From Drechslerella dactyloides (lineage: Eukaryota; Ascomycota; Orbiliomycetes; Orbiliales; Orbiliaceae), in assembly GCA_020064725.1 (NCBI GenBank), contig JAGTWJ010000019.1:4216001-4280000 (forward strand): a stretch of 64,000 nucleotides of DNA, read 5' to 3'. Below the pieces are notes generated by a model. It saw only the letters and a list, made by a program, of their open reading frames with translations, had not been told where the DNA came from and ran no database searches. Below, piece by piece: positions 59,061 to 64,000 of this stretch (position 1 is the first letter of the stretch; every line of letters starts with the position of its first letter). Position numbers and translations under genes: made by a program.

Positions 59061-59625
59061 TATGAACGACGATTGTTACATCTGCTCTACACGTTGTCTC
59101 AGCGAGCTGGAACGCAATGCTTAATATTTGAGGAGGCGTTTACAGGTAGCTTATAATGGAAAACAGAATTCCGACGCTGATCGAGCGTCTAATCAAAAAT
59201 TTAAATGCTAACACGATGATTGACGGGATAGGCAATAGATGTTAACATGCTCAGCGTAGTCAAGTACTCGATAAGTATTAATATACATAAGCCCTATGGA
59301 TCCAACGTTAGAACAGTGCACAATGTGCCGGTCATTTACACACTTCAGTAATGACTACCAGTGGTTTTCCTCGAGCGGTTACCCGAGTACTTCGCCATCA
59401 ACTCCTCCAGAGCACCAACTCCTGAATCGATTGCGATAACTCAGCCCACACCTTGCCAATGATGAGCACACGCCTATCCTATCTCAATAACTCGATGAAC
59501 TTCAACTAACTGTAGCGATCTCAAGATGGCTTATGCACGGTGAGAACGAGCTACCTTAGCCTGAACTGCGCATCAACCCTAGCTAGAATCCTATACAGAT
59601 CCATGGATATGCACTCGTTCATGCA
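59061..59625. other. Intergenic, APC1 3' end to first zinc-finger paralogue
   Basis: 565 bp, AT-rich compared with the regions to the left; no gene seen. Confidence 0.55.
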
Positions 59626-61239
59626 ATGATGCACGGCGACGATACTAATATAATGTCACTGCGATCGAATTATAGATGGAGACAATGCCCTCGCCACCCT
59701 GGCCTGCCCTTTTCTATAGACGAGGCATGTAAGCATTTCGACAACGTTTGTACGGACATCTGGTGTATGCGATGCGGCGTGGCGTACACGAAAGGCGAAA
59801 CACGGCAATCGCACGTTCACGGAAGCAGGAAACACTGGCTTTGCAATTATGGTGATTGCAAATTCGATTCCCAAACTATGGCAGGCAGGTTTGCCCATTG
59901 GCAATCTACGGGGCATGGCCGTTTTTGCGGATGCTGTAAGGACTGGATACGCGCTGATAATATCGAGATACATCCTACGTTTAAGGACGGGGATGAGGAT
60001 GGTTATAAACTAGTCTCGCCACAGCATCCCGGCTCGCTATCGAAAACCAAGGAGCTCGCAGCGCAGCCGGGAAAGTCTTACCTCGAGACTAGTAATCAAC
60101 GTACGGACAGCCCGGAAAAGCCCTTGAAGGTAAGTCATGTACTTTGAATTCTCAAAAGATCTGAGCTTTGCCCAGAAACGAGAGAATTTGGGTCACCATA
60201 TATGCATATCCACACGAGAAACTTAGTCTCGGGGCCAGCCGAGTCTGGCCTCGAGACTACTAGAAACTATAGTTGACAAGAGAGGAAATCTGAACTGCTG
60301 GGGACACCAGATGCTAACTTCATGTCATCCGCTCTGTAGCATGGGACCATACATGAACTGGTCCCACAAGCGAAACCCGCACAGGTCATAGGTATACCCA
60401 CTGCTGTATACCATCAATGCTATGGAAAGGGGTGTGACAGGTCGTTCAAATCGATACCTGCCATGCTTAAGCATCTGGAATCCGGAACGTGTCCGTCACA
60501 TATAACGTGTGCGGATGTCAATGCTGTGTTTGCTCTCCATCCAGATGCCGAAGTCCTATTACGAAAGGACTGCAAGCAGACGTTGAGAGCGTTCTTGAAC
60601 AGAGAGAAACCCGACGCGTACGCTTACCGGTGCTACGGTGGTGAAAACTCGGCAGGTTACTTCGAAATGTGCGGTGAGAAATTCGAGTTTTTAAGTGATT
60701 TGCTACTCCATGTCCAAAGCAACGACTGCTGCGCTTCGTTCCGCCGCGGGGGCGGCAGAATTATTCCTTTTCTGAAGAGGAACCTCCATGTCGAGACTGC
60801 CATCTTCAAAATCGAAACTCTCCGGGTAAAGCTTCTACACAAGAGTAGATGGCTCATATTCGACGCGGTTGGCCAGAATCTCACGAAGATGGGTGATTTG
60901 GGCCAGCAATACCAACACCTACGAGATGGTCTTCGCGGATGTTTAGAATACGTTCAAACACAGAGGCTCGAGAACTCTTCAGAAACCCCCACCATCACTT
61001 GCGATCCTCTACTCTTTCAAGAAAACTCTTTCGGCTTGGGTATTCTTCAGAAGTTAGGAAAAATACTGGAGGCTCTTATATCAGACTACGAGGCGATAGG
61101 CATTTCTGAGTCCAAGTCACCAGCAGCGCGTGTCCTGCTCTACAACGAACTGATCAACAACGCTCAGATGCTGGATGCATTTCTCAGAGAGGCTGACGCT
61201 GTGCTCAAACTTCTCCGCATTCAATCTGACTTGGAATAG
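59626..61239 (+). CDS. Zinc-finger protein of unknown function, paralogue A
   Basis: Exons are 59626-60129 and 60340-61239, with a 210-nt phase-0 intron; 467 residues. The N-terminal 110 residues hold irregular Cys/His clusters: CPRH at 21, C47-x2-C50 with later His, C73-x4-C78 with H91 and H97, then CGCC at 101. After a charged linker comes CYGKGCDRSFKSIPAMLKHL then ESGTCPSHIT, a C-x4-C-x12-H-x5-C finger common in Pezizomycotina hypothetical proteins. The remaining 260 residues are helical without a named domain and end DAFLREADAVLKLLRIQ. The protein is paralogous to the gene at 62455 along most of its length, but the third finger is altered and the fourth missing. No nuclear signal or enzyme motif is seen. 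Function unknown; nucleic-acid or protein binding through zinc is inference. Confidence 0.7.
60225..60258 (+). repeat. Inverted repeat in the intron of paralogue A
   Basis: AGTCTCGGGGCCAG (60225-60238) and CTGGCCTCGAGACT (60245-60258) can form a stem of 13 Watson-Crick pairs in 14 with a 6-nt loop; the next pair out (T-A) extends it. Confidence 0.75.
60232..60260 (+). repeat. Dispersed short repeat, copy 2
   Basis: Related to 23513-23540; the identical core is CTCGAGACTAC. It overlaps the right arm of the hairpin at 60225-60258. Confidence 0.45.
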
Positions 61240-62454
61240 ACTCGATTATGCTTGTACACGTTACAGCTGGGCTTTGGGCGTTCATCGCAAGCCAGCCGGC
61301 TAGTTTATAGCTTTCGTTTTAATCATTGTACCCGCTACCATAGAGCTTCCTGCATATCCTAGCCGGGGGGTTCAATATGCCCTCATCTTCAATATCAAAA
61401 GGGACAGAATCATTTTGGATTCCGCCACACAGATCCCGCATGTCTATGGTGCAAAAAGGCACCGATTGCTACTTTTCCGTGATCCCTTTGCATGGTAAAT
61501 ACTTAGTCACATTCTTATTTGGGTCTTCGGTCCCCTTTCACTGCACGGCTAGCCGAGGCCACATGTTAGGTAGTGATCTGAGTATTTATTCGACAGGAAG
61601 AATCAACAGCCTTTGATTTAGTATTATCCTAGTCTTCGCTGGGTCTTCCTCTCTTTGAGTCCGTGTTATTCATTGAACAGCGTATATGAACTCAAACAAG
61701 ATTCCTATACAAAATACAACACAGCGCAAGTTAACGAACAGCACCAAAATTAACAGACGTCTGAACATCCGTAAAATTAGTCATATTGTTTTCACGTAGC
61801 CCTGAGCAGACAGTACAAGTAAGTGTCAAAAGGTACGGTACTAGCATACTACTAGACAGCAAGCGGGCGGACGATTCGAACAGCCATGCCGGCAAGCATG
61901 CAGATAGTAGGCAGACGCTCAGACAGGAGCCCCTGGATGCATATACTGGTAGTAATTCGATAGTATCGAAGTGTACTCTTGCAGAGGATATAACATGAAT
62001 AGCTATTATATTTATCCTGGATCTCTAAAAGGGAGGGTCTGGTTTACGAGATCATTTCACTCTGTACTGTCGATTATTGATTAGCCTAGGCCTCCAAAAC
62101 ATCTGTGCCTAGCACACCACAAGAGATCTCGACAAGGTGGGGCCGGACTTTGAACTTTGACTTTATGATCCGGTCCAGTACCTTGGATCCGATGCATTGC
62201 AGTTGTGCAAGAGAGTCCTGAGGCCCTCTGCAATTCGCGAGCATATAAGCTGCTTATTGCATAGGATAGACGTATTGCTTTGCGGTGCATGATCAGGAGC
62301 GACGCTCGACGGCGATCGATCTATAGATCTACAAGCATCAAAATCTACATCGATGTTTGTACGTCTAGCACCCGCACCGTGAGCTGAATTCAGCATCATC
62401 AACGCTCGTAACACCGTCCGCTCATACAGCCTCAAATCAGGGCCTCTCTCCAAC
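61240..62454. other. Intergenic between the two zinc-finger paralogues
   Basis: 1.2 kb, AT-rich; no supportable gene or remnant of a third copy seen. Confidence 0.5.
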
Positions 62455-63862
62455 ATGACCGGCCTTCACTCCACCCTCCTTCGATGTCCACAGCACTGCA
62501 TTTTCTTCCCGAACTTCGAGCTAGCCCTTGAACACTTCATAGCATGTGAACCTTGCCAAGATTATTGGTGCTTTAGATGCAGGAGGACATTTTCGTCGCG
62601 ATCAGATCGCGACCAGCACCTCGCCAATAGCAAGCACCACAACCTCAACCATTGCGGCTACGATGGCTGCGACTTCGACCCGGCGGACAAGCAGCGTCGA
62701 AAAGATCACTGGAAGACGACCGGCCACGGTCAACTATGCGGCGGTTGCAAGACCTGGGTCCGCAGCGACTTCTTCCGCAAACACCTTCATAACGTTCATG
62801 GATGCGGCGTTTGTGGCCGTCATTTTGCCAGCCGTAATGATCTCCAGATGGCAAGTACCAGTGACATGACATATATGAATGCCCTCCTTCAATCTTGTAT
62901 GAATCTACATTAGACTTCATGAATCCTAAGCTAACGTCTATGAGAAGCACATGATAACGCCAAGGCCTGTTGGCCATCGATGTTACGGGAAAGGATGCAA
63001 TAAAAAGTTTCTTACGATGTCCGACATGTTCATTCATCTAGAGGAGGGAACGTGTCCCTCTCAGATTACATTAAAAGACATCAACGCCGTCGTTGCCATG
63101 CATACCGACGCTCATTCAATCGTGCACTTCGATTACAACAAGAGCTTTGCAGCACTGCTCAACAGGCAGGAACCGCCTGAGCTCCCCTTTCAGTGCCCGG
63201 GCACCAGGCTTGGAGCCGCCTGTAAAGAGCGGTTTGAACTATTCAGCGGCCTGCTTCAACATTCCGAGAGTCAGGACTGCACATACACATTCGGCCAGTC
63301 GGATGGCGATCTTTTGCCCTTTCTACAGAAAATCCTTTACTCTGAAAGCGCCCGATTCAAGATCGAGACACTTAAAAAGAAATTCAAAGGAAGACCCTCG
63401 CTGGTGTATCAGAGTATGGCGAGAGATGAATCCTTCGACAAGAGATTTTCTACACTGGCAACCCACCTGCAACACTGTTTGAAACGTGTGCACCTGGAGG
63501 ATATTCAAACGCGCCTGGAAATGACGACAGTGGATTGCGAAGATCAGATACTCAGACCAAGGACACGGCACTTATTTGATCTGGACCATGTCCTGGAACT
63601 ACAATGGAGGTATCTCGGAAGCTTGACCCGCCTACATGCATGGTTTACTGCCGCAAAAAACGGGATGGCGAGAGCAGAGCGGAGACGTGAACGAAAGATC
63701 CTTGTCCTATATACGGACATGGGAAACTCTCAGCCCATGCGCTCGTTTCTAGAAGAGGCCGATGCCGTGCTTCACATTTTGAAGCTGGAGATTTCAGTAG
63801 ACGATGGAGTCGACGATCCGGCGTCAATGCCCGATATACCCGAGGAGCCTGAGATAGACTAA
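62455..63862 (+). CDS. Zinc-finger protein of unknown function, paralogue B
   Basis: Exons are 62455-62850 and 62948-63862, 436 residues. Four irregular fingers lie in the first 135 residues: C39-x2-C42 with H55/H61, C67-x4-C72 with H85/H91, C95-x2-C98 with H110/H115, and C117-x2-C120 completed by His from the second exon. The C-x4-C-x12-H-x5-C finger follows (RCYGKGCNKKFLTMSDMFIH then LEEGTCPSQIT), then a helical region of 260 residues ending FLEEADAVLHILKLEI and an acidic tail (DDGVDDPASMPD). The intron is a GC-AG type: GCAAGT donor at 62851, GCTAAC and an AAG acceptor. No GT donor in this stretch keeps the frame. The order of motifs equals paralogue A, so the pair is a tandem duplication. 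Function unknown. Confidence 0.7.
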
Positions 63863-64000
63863 CTATCCCTTTCTTATACACTACACCTCTTGGCGGACCG
63901 ATTAAAGGTCTAGAGATTTGCTTTTCTGACGAGCTGAGTGGGTATATATCTTCTTGCTCAAAGCTGTCTGGAAAAACTTACGCCGGGGAACTTTCGCTTC
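63863..64000. other. 3' flank of paralogue B
   Basis: 138 bases to the window end; nothing recognised. Confidence 0.4.

Noticed and set aside
61377..61998. Possible third copy of the zinc-finger family between the paralogues
   Set aside because: Frames of 70-79 codons contain no CxxC, CYGKGC or ESGTC-like motif.
1..64000. CRISPR array, prophage, insertion sequence or biosynthetic gene cluster
   Set aside because: No regular spacer repeats, no transposase, integrase, polyketide or peptide synthase sequence; the content is eukaryotic housekeeping.

Overview
The window looks like nuclear DNA of a filamentous ascomycete (Pezizomycotina); I cannot name the class or species. The reasons are 19 recognisable protein genes on both strands, nearly all with short introns (mostly 50-80 nt) that carry a GCTAAC-like branch site 10-20 nt before the acceptor, a fungal set of conserved genes (RRP5, YPT7, ATG16, DOT1, SPB1, CSN5, ASE1, LIG4, VPS41, APC1), and intergenic stretches of 0.3-3.9 kb. 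I saw no rRNA, CRISPR array, insertion sequence, intact transposon or telomere repeat.

Layout. 0-3 kb: the first exon of an OHCU decarboxylase (urate breakdown) on the minus strand, with its end not found, then 2.3 kb without genes. 3-11.4 kb: RRP5 (ribosome biogenesis) and an EamA/SLC35F-like membrane transporter, tail to tail. 11.4-20.8 kb: a tRNA-like element, the head-to-head pair YPT7/ATG16, and DOT1. 20.8-29.3 kb: a CEP95-like coiled-coil protein, a SEC2-type Rab exchange factor and a 3.9-kb gene desert. 29.3-40.8 kb: an Xdj1/Ydj1-type Hsp40, mitochondrial glutamyl-tRNA synthetase, a CDT2-like WD40 protein, SPB1 and CSN5. 42-59 kb: ASE1/PRC1, LIG4, VPS41 and APC1. 59.6-63.9 kb: two adjacent paralogous zinc-finger proteins of unknown function, the only clearly accessory-looking part.

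How the genes relate. Three products meet at the vacuole: Ypt7 (Rab7), the HOPS subunit Vps41 that Ypt7 recruits, and Atg16 of the autophagy conjugation machinery. Rrp5 and Spb1 both serve pre-rRNA maturation. CDT2 (CRL4 substrate receptor) and CSN5 (cullin deneddylase) act on the same ubiquitin ligase class and are separated only by SPB1. APC1 and ASE1 belong to mitotic exit and the spindle midzone. These are housekeeping genes, and the clustering may be chance.

The observations I think most worth checking are the tandem zinc-finger paralogues (one with a GC-AG intron, the other with a hairpin in its intron), an Hsp40 gene whose start codon can be made by splicing, a YPT7 intron with two competing acceptors nine codons apart, and a tRNA-like Pol III element. 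Exon borders were set by reading frames, splice motifs and protein conservation. No transcript data were available.
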